The translations under genes and the position numbers were made by a program. Shown piece by piece: positions 8,796-15,782 of a stretch of DNA of 34,596 nt. Numbering within the stretch: position 1 is the stretch's first letter; each line of letters starts with the position of its first letter. Origin of the DNA: Pseudomaricurvus hydrocarbonicus (GTDB taxonomy: Bacteria > Pseudomonadota > Gammaproteobacteria > Pseudomonadales > Cellvibrionaceae). The notes beneath the pieces were generated by a model, which ran no database searches, was not told the origin of the DNA, and saw only the letters and a list, made by a program, of their open reading frames with translations. The stretch covers positions 1 through 34,596 of the forward strand of contig NZ_JAAONZ010000029.1 of NCBI RefSeq assembly GCF_011602365.1. The letters run 5' to 3'.

Positions 8796-10616
8796 TCAGT
8801 AGTTGAGGCTTTCCCGGGTGAACGGGGATTTTGGTTTTTCCCCAAGGATCCGTCGCAGCACATCGTTCATGGTGTCCGGGTCGTTATCAAAACCGCCGTG
8901 GCTGTGACTGGCCGTGCGTCGCCCTTTTTTGCCACGGCTGTACACCAGCTCAATGGCGAGTTGATCTTTTTCGATCTCTTTGCTGTATTTCTGCATGCCC
9001 AGCAGGGGGGTGCCATGATGTTCTTCAAAGGCGCGTGAGACCAGGTACAGCAGCGACTTGCGATAGACCCTGGCAACGTGGTCATCCAGTTCCAGTTGCT
9101 CGGACAAATTGTAAATGCACAGCTGTTTGATGAGGCCACTTTCCAGCAGCGGGCGGTAGTGACTCTCGAACAACTCGACCGTGGCCGCTGGCGCTAACAG
9201 CGAGCAGGTTTCGATGTGCACCCCGGACAAATGTTTGCCGACCATGGCCAGCAAGTGCGCTTGCAGGATGGCACCGGTGGAGTGGCCGATCAGGTGCAGC
9301 TTGACGTTGCGCTCCAGCGACGACAGCGTGGTGACGATCCGCTTCACCGTATGACTGCCATCGGACGATGTGCGTTCAAACGGTTTGCGAGCCCCGTTTT
9401 TCATTTCTCGCCAGAGTGCGCGTCCGACTTTTTGGGTAAGGTTTTCGATGCGGCGATCCACCCAGTCGGAGAAACTTCCGGCAATGGTTTCCGCGACTTG
9501 CTGTTTGCCGAGGATGATGTCTTTGAGTTCTTCCGCCAGCCCGGTGTCGTACATAAAGTGAAACGGGTAGATGCCATTGTCGAGAAAGGTGTCCTTCATG
9601 GCGGCAATGCGCGTGGCCGAGTCCTTGATGCTGTTCAGGCCACCGTGGGCATAGAGCAGAAGGTGCTGGTAGTCATCGTGTTGCAGATGATGCTGCACCA
9701 GCGTCATGTGGTGTGCGTTACTCCAATAGCGGCCCGAATCGTCGTAATGCCCGTCGTCGAGATGCACGAAGTGGGGTTCGATCAACTGTCGCGGCGTTGA
9801 GCTGAGTTTGGCCTGGTGATTGGCTGCAGAGCCGGAGCCCACCGAGCCGGCACTGGTGAAAATTTGTGGTGTCGGCAACGCCAATTGCACTACCCAGCCG
9901 TCCATAATATTTTTCGCCCAGTCCGCGTAGTGCCACAGGGCGATTCCGCTTTTGCCCCAGTGTTCTTCGCCCCAGGAATTCTGTACCCAAAAACCGCTGT
10001 CGTTGTAACCGATGATGGCGAACGCGTGGCCGCCGATGTTTTCCTGGTGTGGCGGAATGTAATGTTCACCCTCGTCATTGGCTTCGGTGTGATACCAACC
10101 TTTGTGCACTTTGGCGGAAACAAAGACGACACCCACTTCATTGATGGCGCAATGGTAGTCGGTGATTTGGGGGCGCAGGCGATAGTAGGCGCCAATGGTG
10201 TTGGATTTTGCGTCTTCGGAAATGTCCGGCGTGATGTGAAAGCTGGTCTGTTTGGGTTGATAGGGCGCGAGCTGTTCGCGGCAGACGCCGGTGTTTTTCC
10301 AGCCTTTAATCGCGCCCCGACAACTGGAACCCTCGTAGTCTTCACCGGGCCACTCATCGTACCGTTTCGCCATTTCGTAGAGCATGCGGGCGCTGACGCG
10401 GGCCTCTTTTTCTTGAAATCGATACAGTAAATTAATCGTCGCCGCCAGGCCAAAGCCGGTGCAGGCCCCCTCGGTGCCTTGATTGAGGATATACAGGTTG
10501 CCCGGTGGGTGAACGCGTTTTTTGAGCGGAAGCAGCGACGGCGAGTAGTAAATGTCGCGAAAATCCGGTGCGTCGGCTTCGACGTTTAATTCTTCCCTGG
10601 TTGGGTAGGAATTCAT
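8796..10616 (-). CDS. Papain-like (C1) peptidase fused to an alpha/beta-hydrolase-like region
   Basis: This 606-residue protein has two apparent catalytic parts. Residues 36-250 look like a papain-family cysteine peptidase: Gln46 and Cys52 in LNQGTEGACTGFG, His197 in GGHAFAIIGYND, and Asn213 in VQNSWGEEHWG form the expected oxyanion Gln and Cys-His-Asn set. Residues 275-606 look like an alpha/beta hydrolase: a strand and turn LLLYAHGGLN (319-328), the elbow GHSTG with Ser446, and late histidines (571, 573). A linker rich in S, G and A lies at 254-275. No signal peptide, propeptide or membrane segment is evident, unlike secreted papains. GGGGAGA upstream supports the ATG at 10616. It is transcribed alone, divergent from the lipoprotein operon across a repeat-rich 600-bp gap. 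The biological role is unknown. Confidence 0.82.
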   Translation of the reverse strand: MNSYPTREELNVEADAPDFRDIYYSPSLLPLKKRVHPPGNLYILNQGTEGACTGFGLAATINLLYRFQEKEARVSARMLYEMAKRYDEWPGEDYEGSSCRGAIKGWKNTGVCREQLAPYQPKQTSFHITPDISEDAKSNTIGAYYRLRPQITDYHCAINEVGVVFVSAKVHKGWYHTEANDEGEHYIPPHQENIGGHAFAIIGYNDSGFWVQNSWGEEHWGKSGIALWHYADWAKNIMDGWVVQLALPTPQIFTSAGSVGSGSAANHQAKLSSTPRQLIEPHFVHLDDGHYDDSGRYWSNAHHMTLVQHHLQHDDYQHLLLYAHGGLNSIKDSATRIAAMKDTFLDNGIYPFHFMYDTGLAEELKDIILGKQQVAETIAGSFSDWVDRRIENLTQKVGRALWREMKNGARKPFERTSSDGSHTVKRIVTTLSSLERNVKLHLIGHSTGAILQAHLLAMVGKHLSGVHIETCSLLAPAATVELFESHYRPLLESGLIKQLCIYNLSEQLELDDHVARVYRKSLLYLVSRAFEEHHGTPLLGMQKYSKEIEKDQLAIELVYSRGKKGRRTASHSHGGFDNDPDTMNDVLRRILGEKPKSPFTRESLNY

Positions 10617-10782
10617 GATGGCTCTCCCCGAGGCTTGAGTCGCGCCTGGGAAACCGTGGTTTCAGCGCGCCAGCCGCCGACCTGGACGATGCCTTTAACT
10701 CGCCCTCTGCGGCGAAATTGTTAACGGATGATTCACGGGTGCATCGGTGCGATTGAGCTTCCGGGCACGGCCGCTTTATGCA

Positions 10783-10903
10783 AAACCGGCGGCTGTTTGC
10801 ATAAACCGCCTTACGATTTGTATAAACCGACCACTTGTGAATAAACCGTCTACTATTGTTACTGCGTCTTAAATGTTTAGGACGGTCTTAATGGTTTAGT
10901 ACA
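10783..10903. promoter_or_regulatory. Phased AAACCG repeats and GTCTTAA direct repeats in a divergent promoter region
   Basis: AAACCG occurs at 10783, 10803, 10824 and 10843, a spacing of 19-21 bp or about two helical turns. The last three are within ATAAACCG. Directly after them come two copies of a GTCTTAA...TTTAG...AC motif starting at 10866 and 10885, again 19 bp apart. The second holds GGTTTA, the reverse complement of TAAACC. Such phased sites on one DNA face suggest cooperative binding of a regulator between the divergent peptidase and lipoprotein genes. Confidence 0.5.
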
Positions 10904-10999
10904 GATTCATTTGTTTTTTTAAAGTTTCTTGAATTTGGCACAAGTTTAATTGTTTTTCGGTCTCTCATACTGACGTTCTGTGCTATTAGGTTTCAGCTT

Positions 11000-11038
11000 T
11001 ATTTATATTCAGTAACGCCGTATTTATATTCAGTGACG
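11000..11038. repeat. 18-bp direct repeat with 21-bp period
   Basis: TATTTATATTCAGT followed by A/G and ACG occurs at 11000-11017 and again at 11021-11038, one base different. It lies in the gene-free 10617-11218 region. TATTTATATT could also supply -10 like sequence. Confidence 0.7.
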
Positions 11039-11145
11039 TGGTGCACCGGTCGGCGTTGTAACAGATTGCATCCGGGCCGGGGCGTTGCCGGTAGTGCGGT
11101 GCAACCCTCGCTGGCGATCGGGCATACATAAACAACGGCGGCAAC

Positions 11146-11204
11146 GACCGTGAAACTCAGACCAGGAGTACACCGACCGTGAATACTCAGATCAGGACTA
11201 CACC
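11146..11204. repeat. 29/30-bp tandem duplication before the lipoprotein operon
   Basis: Units 11146-11174 and 11175-11204 are head to tail and share GACCGTGAA, ACTCAGA, CAGGA and TACACC with a few changes. The second unit runs directly into the Shine-Dalgarno AGGAAG (11205-11210), so the duplication forms the 5' leader of the next gene. Confidence 0.75.
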
Positions 11205-11218
11205 AGGAAGCGATGGCT

Positions 11219-12085
11219 ATGAATAAAAACTGTTTACACCGAACTTCGCGGCGGGCGCGAGCCGTCAACCGTTTCTTGGTGATGTGCATCAGCTTGGGGG
11301 TGTTGGTGGGCTGTCAAAGTTCCAAACTTGAACTCCCAGCCATTTCAGCGAGCGCACACCAAACGGTGGTATGGCATGACTTGCTGAGCCCGGACGTAGA
11401 GACCAGCGGTAAATTTATGGCGAACGTGCTGGGCTGGAATGTGTCGACCACCGAATATTACACCTCGATTTACGATAACGACGGTCGGCTGGTGGGCGGG
11501 ATGGTCGACACCCTGGCCATGGAGTGGGGTTTGAAGTCCGGCGGCTGGCTGATGTCCATGCAGTCTCCGGATCTCGACGTTACGTTGGCGCTGGTCAGCG
11601 AGAACGGCGGTAAAGTCCTGTTGCCTCCGCGCGCCTATCCCAACCGGGGCCTGTCAGCGCTGGTGCAGGATCCGCAAGGCGCGGTGTTTGAGGTCCTGCA
11701 GCTGTCGGCCGCAGATGACGCTGAACCGGTGGATGACGGTGTGTGGATCTGGCATGAACTCATCACCACTAGCCCCCAGGCGTCGGCGGCCTGGTATGCG
11801 AAGGTGTTTCAACTGGAGGTCGAGAGCATGGACGGCGGTCGGCAACTGCTGAAAAAAGGCAGCCTGAAGCTGGCGACCATTTCCAGTAATCCCTTCGAGG
11901 ATCAGCGCAACCAATGGATACCGGTGGTGGCCACGGGCGATTTTGAGACCACCGTCGGGCGAGTCTCTGAGTGGGGAGGGCGGGTTGCCGTGATTCTCGA
12001 TCCGCCAGTGAGTTCGGGCCGACTGGCCTTAATCCAGGACCCCACCGGCGCCGCCATGCTCTTACAGGAACAGGAACAGGAATAG
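11219..12085 (+). CDS. Lipoprotein with two VOC (glyoxalase-fold) domains
   Basis: This predicted membrane-anchored lipoprotein has 288 residues. A positively charged N-terminus and hydrophobic stretch end in the lipobox LVGC with Cys32, and the +2 residue Gln suggests outer-membrane sorting by the Lol rule. The rest is two glyoxalase/bleomycin-resistance type halves. The first begins at TVVWHDLLSPDVETSGKF and ends at LVQDPQGAVFEVLQ; the second begins at VWIWHELITTSPQASAAWY and ends at LIQDPTGAAMLLQ. Such paired folds bind metals or small molecules, but being on a lipoprotein is uncommon. AGGAAG lies 8 nt before the ATG at 11219 and only 2 nt before the ATG at 11213, so the later start is chosen. 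It is followed after 9 nt by a small lipoprotein gene, an evident operon. Confidence 0.8.
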   Translation: MNKNCLHRTSRRARAVNRFLVMCISLGVLVGCQSSKLELPAISASAHQTVVWHDLLSPDVETSGKFMANVLGWNVSTTEYYTSIYDNDGRLVGGMVDTLAMEWGLKSGGWLMSMQSPDLDVTLALVSENGGKVLLPPRAYPNRGLSALVQDPQGAVFEVLQLSAADDAEPVDDGVWIWHELITTSPQASAAWYAKVFQLEVESMDGGRQLLKKGSLKLATISSNPFEDQRNQWIPVVATGDFETTVGRVSEWGGRVAVILDPPVSSGRLALIQDPTGAAMLLQEQEQE

Positions 12086-12094
12086 GAGGAACCC

Positions 12095-12280
12095 ATGCAA
12101 TCTCACACAACCTTGATCGCTCGCACCGTCCTGCTGGCCCTCGGGCTCGGCGCACTGTTGCTGCTCTCGGGGTGTAGCGTCACACCGCACGCCAACCTCG
12201 GCCTGGACGTGAACTACTACAACGGCGGTTTCCACGTGCGCCCCGAAGCCCATGTGGGTATCAGTGGCCGTCCGAATTGA
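12095..12280 (+). CDS. Small lipoprotein, unknown function
   Basis: This 61-residue protein has a clear lipoprotein signal: a short charged N-terminus, a leucine/alanine-rich helix and the lipobox LSGC with Cys27, followed by Ser. The mature part is only about 35 residues with aromatic and glycine content (NYYNGGFHVRPE). AGGAGGA just upstream is a strong ribosome binding site overlapping the end of the VOC lipoprotein gene, so the two are almost certainly co-translated. I do not recognise the family; small tethered peptides of this type often accompany envelope proteins. Confidence 0.7.
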   Translation: MQSHTTLIARTVLLALGLGALLLLSGCSVTPHANLGLDVNYYNGGFHVRPEAHVGISGRPN

Positions 12281-12435
12281 AGCTGGGGTTAGCTCGCTCA
12301 AGGATAGTGCCTTTCAACAACTTCTGAGTTACATCTACAGCGACTCCTGCTGCTGCACTCCTTCTTCTACACACATCCCCGCCGGGGCGAGCCAGGCTCG
12401 TCTCTACGCTCTACTGGTACTACTTTCAGGATCAA
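12281..12435. other. Spacer between the lipoprotein operon and the mobile-element remnants
   Basis: No gene is visible. It contains two adjacent short palindromes, CCCCGCCGGGG and CGAGCCAGGCTCG, around 12377-12401, without a following T tract. It marks the passage from GC-rich core DNA into the repeat-rich island. Confidence 0.4.
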
Positions 12436-12507
12436 GGGGTCAGAGTCATTGAAGTGCCTCTGATTGATCAAGTTTTGATAAATCCTTGCGCTGTTGTAGT
12501 ATCCTCC
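12436..12507 (+). mobile_element. Solo copy of the RAYT element leader
   Basis: These 72 bases match 14708-14779, the leader of the RAYT transposase gene, at 71 of 72 positions by direct reading. The copy keeps the GGGG plus REP-like hairpin (TCAGAGTCA, loop TTGAAG, then TGCCTCTGA with one mismatch) and the TTGATA/TAGTAT promoter-like pair (12475-12480, 12497-12502). It breaks off just before the transposase ribosome binding site. A second REP-like end (GGGGTCAGAGTCATTGAA) follows at 12580-12597. Confidence 0.8.
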
Positions 12508-12563
12508 GATCAACGGGGTCCGATCAACGGGGTCCGATCAACGGGGTCCGATCAACGGGGTCC
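12508..12563 (+). repeat. Four perfect 14-bp tandem repeats
   Basis: GATCAACGGGGTCC is repeated four times without spacers at 12508, 12522, 12536 and 12550. The unit resembles the sequence at the RAYT element left edge (GATCAACGGGGTC). Degenerate GATCAACG copies also precede the full element at 14677-14710. This suggests the array arose from element ends. Confidence 0.9.
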
Positions 12564-12608
12564 AGGATCAGGGATCAACGGGGTCAGAGTCATTGAAATT
12601 AAGCAAAT

Positions 12609-12680
12609 AAATGGGGACGGAGGGATTAAAGTTTAATCAGCTTCGAAATTGATGAATAAATAATCCCTCCGTCCCCATTT
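12609..12680. repeat. 72-bp palindromic repeat, copy 1
   Basis: A perfect 20-bp stem (12609-12628 with 12661-12680, beginning AAATGGGGACGG) encloses a 32-nt loop. A near-identical copy lies at 15710-15781 in the same orientation, judged by the loop sequence TCGAAATTGAT. These dispersed palindromes resemble the REP/BIME-type repeats associated with RAYT genes. Confidence 0.85.
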
Positions 12681-12760
12681 CCGCTTTCAACATCAACTCT
12701 GGCAGATAGATCCAATTCGGTCTGTGCCAATACCTCTCAGAATATCGCCCAACACTCCGA

Positions 12761-13051
12761 GTGTACGATGAAGGCTGGCAGAATGTTCAACGAGATCTGT
12801 CAGAACCTCAGCGCCAGCCCCAGTCAAGATTGGAGTATATCAAATCCAGGAATATGTATTGCAATGCGACGGTAACTTTCAAGCCGGTTGTCGCCAAGCT
12901 GAAAGCTTCGGAAGAAAAGTCGGATTTAAGCTTGGCGAAATCGGCGTGCAATGCAGCGACAATAGAGGCGATGGGAAGTCATGATCCTAGAGTGATCAAT
13001 CAACGGAATGAGGCTTGTGACCGCTACAAGAAACGAAAGTCTCTTTCATGA
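12761..13051 (+). CDS. Hypothetical protein, possibly 5'-truncated
   Basis: An open frame reaches back to 12710 without an ATG near its beginning. The only early start is GTG 12761, with no clear Shine-Dalgarno; an internal ATG lies at 12854. The 96-residue product is polar, with four cysteines and a basic end (RYKKRKSLS), and I do not recognise it. It begins about 30-80 bases after a 72-bp palindrome. It may be the 3' remnant of a longer gene or may not be coding. Confidence 0.3.
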   Translation: MYDEGWQNVQRDLSEPQRQPQSRLEYIKSRNMYCNATVTFKPVVAKLKASEEKSDLSLAKSACNAATIEAMGSHDPRVINQRNEACDRYKKRKSLS

Positions 13052-13254
13052 AATCATACTTTAGTCTTAATAAAATCTTGAAAACTTGGTCATCACATAC
13101 ATTAGCGAATCTAATCACAGCTCTCATTTATGAGTTATGATACGTTCACGGACTGACTATATACACTGATTACTTGCTTTTAGACTAAGTTGGTTATCCA
13201 TAGGGCAAGCAGGGTAATTAACGTTCAGGGAATGCATCAAAGGAATGAAAAAAT

Positions 13255-14133
13255 ATGTTTACTGACCAAGAAAAGCAAAACTTAAAACAGCAGATAACAT
13301 CAAATCAACATGAAATCTTCGTAATCTCACTTGAAGAGATGGACGCAATAGTTCGATCTTCACCTAAAAGTAACATGCCTGGCATTCAAGACATGTGGCA
13401 AAAACTCAAAAGTAAAGCTGAGGTAGGTACGAGTTACTATGCATCCGTCGATGATCTGAGAACCCTTAGCAAATTGCTGGGTGATCTGGGCGGGTTCACG
13501 ACGAAAGCCTATGTAAAATCATATAAAGGAAGGCCCCATATCATCCTAAAGGGGCACCCAGGCTTACGGAATATACTGACGGGTACAAAGTACGGTATTC
13601 AAAACCCTAAAGTCATAACGATGGGGCTGGGTAAATCAGGCGCAGTACACGCCGCCAAGTCTGGTGGAATTTTATCCATTGTCTTGATATCTGCTTACAG
13701 AGTCGTCGATTACTTTTTGACTGACGGAGCAACTCTTACTCAATTGGTGGGTTCTCTAGCAACGGATATTGTTAAAGTAGGCCTCGCGACTGGTGCTTCA
13801 ATAGCGGCAGCTTCTGCAGTCGTTGCTATGGGCTTTACTGTAGCAATAGGACCAATTGCAGCAGTGGTCTTAGTCGGTGTGGGAACCTCTATGGCCTTGA
13901 GTGCCCTAGATGAACACTATGGCATTACTGATCGAGTCATAGCAGGATTGGATAGTATGTCCGAAAACATAGAAAACCGAATTGAGCATGTAAAACAAGG
14001 CCTATATCAACAAGCTGGAGAAGTAGTTGATTCAATTTTTGATTATGCGATCGATTCGGCAAAAACAATTTTAATTAATACCGTACGACATTCTTTGGAT
14101 AAATTTCTTTCTCAAAGGCCGAGACTTTACTGA
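13255..14133 (+). CDS. Hydrophobic-core protein, candidate membrane-active toxin
   Basis: This 292-residue protein has a soluble N-terminal half (1-125), then hydrophobic stretches at about 137-155 and 172-215 (very rich in Ala, Val and Gly), then an amphipathic C-terminus. The central block, with GRPHIILKGHPGLRN, NPKVITMGLGKSG and YRVVDYFLTD, reminds me of uncharacterised proteins in pseudomonads, but I cannot name a characterised family. A soluble head plus late helical hairpin is the layout of pore-forming bacteriocins and membrane-depolarising effectors. No signal peptide or secretion domain (PAAR, MIX, LXG) is seen. Its TGA overlaps the ATG of the next gene by one base. The DNA is visibly AT-richer than the surroundings, fitting horizontal acquisition. 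The toxin role is inference. Confidence 0.7.
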   Translation: MFTDQEKQNLKQQITSNQHEIFVISLEEMDAIVRSSPKSNMPGIQDMWQKLKSKAEVGTSYYASVDDLRTLSKLLGDLGGFTTKAYVKSYKGRPHIILKGHPGLRNILTGTKYGIQNPKVITMGLGKSGAVHAAKSGGILSIVLISAYRVVDYFLTDGATLTQLVGSLATDIVKVGLATGASIAAASAVVAMGFTVAIGPIAAVVLVGVGTSMALSALDEHYGITDRVIAGLDSMSENIENRIEHVKQGLYQQAGEVVDSIFDYAIDSAKTILINTVRHSLDKFLSQRPRLY

Positions 14134-14618
14134 TGCAAACAGAGCAACAATCATCTCCAATGGCGCGATTCTTAAGCGTCAGTTTTTTTCTTGTATTAAC
14201 AATTGCTTCATTGGCTTGGTTCTTTCTCAGTATTACGAATCTGATATCTCAAATTAGACTGGATGCACCCATTATAGGTTTCGATAAAGGCTCAGTGTAT
14301 ATGTTGGGCATTGGACTTGGCCTTCTTGTGCTCACTGCCGGAGGTATTATTCAAGGAATCTTAGGAAAATCTCTGACACCTGCCAAAGAGTCTTTGTTTA
14401 AGAAAGGTATTGGAGCCAGTCTTGTCGTAGCATTTTTATTACCTCATGTGGTTCATTATGCCGTCACCAAATACACCGATGAAAAGGACTATCGTATCTG
14501 TGACGGTGCCAATTATCACTGGTTTCTGTATAGCAAATTCTATTTCACAAATAACGAAACCAGTTGTGATGCATTAATTCGTGAAAAACACACTTCAAAC
14601 CATCAAAACCAATCTTAG
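14133..14618 (+). CDS. Three-helix membrane protein, candidate immunity protein
   Basis: This 161-residue protein has three predicted membrane helices (about 13-37, 54-77 and 91-111) and a soluble tail of about 50 residues with Cys123 and Cys145, which could form a disulfide if periplasmic. The ATG at 14133 shares its A with the TGA of the upstream gene, so translation is probably coupled. Small multi-helix inner-membrane proteins encoded directly after a pore-forming protein are typical immunity proteins. The tail pattern (Y-x-C ... W ... Y ... C) vaguely recalls DUF1240-like proteins, without certainty. Like its partner it is AT-rich. Gene existence is well supported; the immunity role is inference from pairing and topology. 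Confidence 0.68.
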   Translation: MQTEQQSSPMARFLSVSFFLVLTIASLAWFFLSITNLISQIRLDAPIIGFDKGSVYMLGIGLGLLVLTAGGIIQGILGKSLTPAKESLFKKGIGASLVVAFLLPHVVHYAVTKYTDEKDYRICDGANYHWFLYSKFYFTNNETSCDALIREKHTSNHQNQS

Positions 14619-14746
14619 ATAGTCCGGTACTGAAGCCCGACGTCGTTCGCCTTGAGCCTGTCTAAAGTTGTCTTCAGATCAACGAGATCAGATCAACGGA
14701 GATCAACGGGGTCAGAGTCATTGAAGTGACTCTGATTGATCAAGTT

Positions 14747-14774
14747 TTGATAAATCCTTGCGCTGTTGTAGTAT
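14747..14774 (+). promoter_or_regulatory. Candidate promoter of the RAYT gene
   Basis: TTGATA (14747-14752) and TAGTAT (14769-14774) are separated by 16 bp. The -35 matches consensus at five of six positions; the -10 is weaker. The same pair is preserved in the solo copy at 12475-12502. Confidence 0.45.
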
Positions 14775-14804
14775 CCTCCCACAAAATCCAGTGAGGGAAT
14801 GACT

Positions 14805-15518
14805 ATGGCAAGGATGCCAAGGTTGTATCTGCCGGGCTGTGCCCAACATCTTGTCCAACGGGGTAATAACAAGGAAGTCTGTTTTTTAACATACGCGGAT
14901 AATAAAGCGTATTTGGCGTTTCTCAGAAAAGCAGCTGTCCAATACCGGGTTGCAATTCACGCTTTTGTTCTAATGTCCAATCATGTTCATCTGTTGGTCT
15001 CCCCCAAAGATGAAAAGGGAGTTGGACTGATGATGCAATCATTGGGGCGTCAATATGTACGCTATTTCAACCAGAAGTATGAGCGGACTGGGACGCTGTG
15101 GGAGGGTCGCTACAAGTCTTCATTGGTTGATTCTGAGCGCTATTTGCTCATGGTTTATCAATATATAGAACTGAACCCTGTGCGGGCTAACATGGTCAGA
15201 CATGCTTCTGAGTACCCATGGTCAAGTTATCAATACAATGCTGTTGGTCGAAAAATTGAGCTTATTACACCTCACGATGAGTACCTCGCACTTGGGGTGG
15301 ATGATCAGGAAAGACAGGCGAACTATCGCTCTCTTTTTCGGGGTAAGATGAAACAAGTGGATCTCCAGGCCATTCGTGAAGCCTGTCAAAGGGCCTCTAT
15401 TTTGGGCAGTGAGAAATTTATTAAAAATTTTGAAGAAAAGACTGGAAGAAAGGCGAAGTCTGCAAATAGAGGCGGTGATAGGCGTTCAATCAAGTTTAGG
15501 AAATTAAGATTTCAATGA
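14805..15518 (+). CDS. REP-associated tyrosine transposase (RAYT, Y1 family)
   Basis: This single-strand DNA transposase of the HUH/Y1 superfamily has 237 residues and is related to IS200/IS605 TnpA. It carries the HUH pair His60-Val-His62 in LMSNHVHLLVSP. The catalytic tyrosine is probably Tyr84 or Tyr87 in GRQYVRYFN, followed by the conserved TGTLWEGRYKSS and YIELNPVRANMV. The N-terminus MARMPRLYLPG fits the family's usual start. GAGGGA (14793-14798) lies 6 nt before the ATG at 14805 but touches the ATG at 14799, so 14805 is chosen. The basic tail (RKAKSANRGGDRRS, then FRKLRF) may bind DNA. The last codons and TGA overlap the right REP-like end. It probably maintains or spreads the REP-like ends seen at 12436 and 12580. 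Confidence 0.92.
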   Translation: MARMPRLYLPGCAQHLVQRGNNKEVCFLTYADNKAYLAFLRKAAVQYRVAIHAFVLMSNHVHLLVSPKDEKGVGLMMQSLGRQYVRYFNQKYERTGTLWEGRYKSSLVDSERYLLMVYQYIELNPVRANMVRHASEYPWSSYQYNAVGRKIELITPHDEYLALGVDDQERQANYRSLFRGKMKQVDLQAIREACQRASILGSEKFIKNFEEKTGRKAKSANRGGDRRSIKFRKLRFQ

Positions 15519-15607
15519 CTCTGACCCTATTGATACACTAAGTATTCTAACCCCCTGTATTCTTTTGGCTAGGGCATATCTCGGCTTTTGGCTTGTCTCC
15601 TGAATTA

Positions 15608-15730
15608 ATGCCTAAAACTTTAACCGATGTTCTTTTGGAGAGCTGGACTCTCACACTCTATTTAATCATCTTTTTTCTGGCCCCAAACTTGATGTACATT
15701 ATCAAGGATAAATGGGGACGGATGGATTAA
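15608..15730 (+). pseudogene. Short membrane-helix ORF, probable gene fragment
   Basis: A 40-residue open frame (MPKTLTDVLLESW, then a hydrophobic stretch LYLIIFFLAP) ends inside the left arm of the second 72-bp palindrome. Open codons continue upstream to 15551 without a stop. It may be the truncated start or remnant of a membrane-protein gene interrupted by the repeat. No ribosome binding site is evident, so it could also be chance. Confidence 0.25.
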
Positions 15731-15781
15731 AATTTTATCAGCCTCGAAATTGATTAATAAATAATCCCTCCGTCCCCATTT
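15710..15781. repeat. 72-bp palindromic repeat, copy 2
   Basis: Arms 15710-15729 and 15762-15781 pair over 20 positions with one mismatch (T at the position where copy 1 has G). It differs from copy 1 (12609-12680) at only a few positions and is in the same orientation. The two copies bracket the AT-rich genes and the RAYT element as 3.1-kb direct repeats. Confidence 0.85.
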
Positions 15782-15782
15782 T

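Larger units (their letters stand above)
14708..15527 (+). mobile_element. RAYT element (REP-associated tyrosine transposase unit)
   Basis: The unit begins with GGGG plus a perfect 9-bp REP-like hairpin (TCAGAGTCA, TTGAAG, TGACTCTGA; 14712-14735). It ends with the reverse complement of the same end (TTCAATGACTCTGACCC, 15511-15527), and the transposase gene lies between. Degenerate GATCAACG repeats precede it (14677-14710). RAYTs are usually domesticated single-copy transposases that act on REP palindromes; here the transposase stop codon lies inside the right end. Confidence 0.8.

Noticed and set aside
10999-11289. Minus-strand open frame of 96 codons in the repeat-rich gap
   Set aside because: It overlaps the lipoprotein start and its signal peptide on the other strand, has no ribosome binding site, and is made largely of the direct repeats.
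12508-12563. Possible CRISPR array
   Set aside because: The four 14-bp units are contiguous with no spacers, and there are no cas genes in the window.
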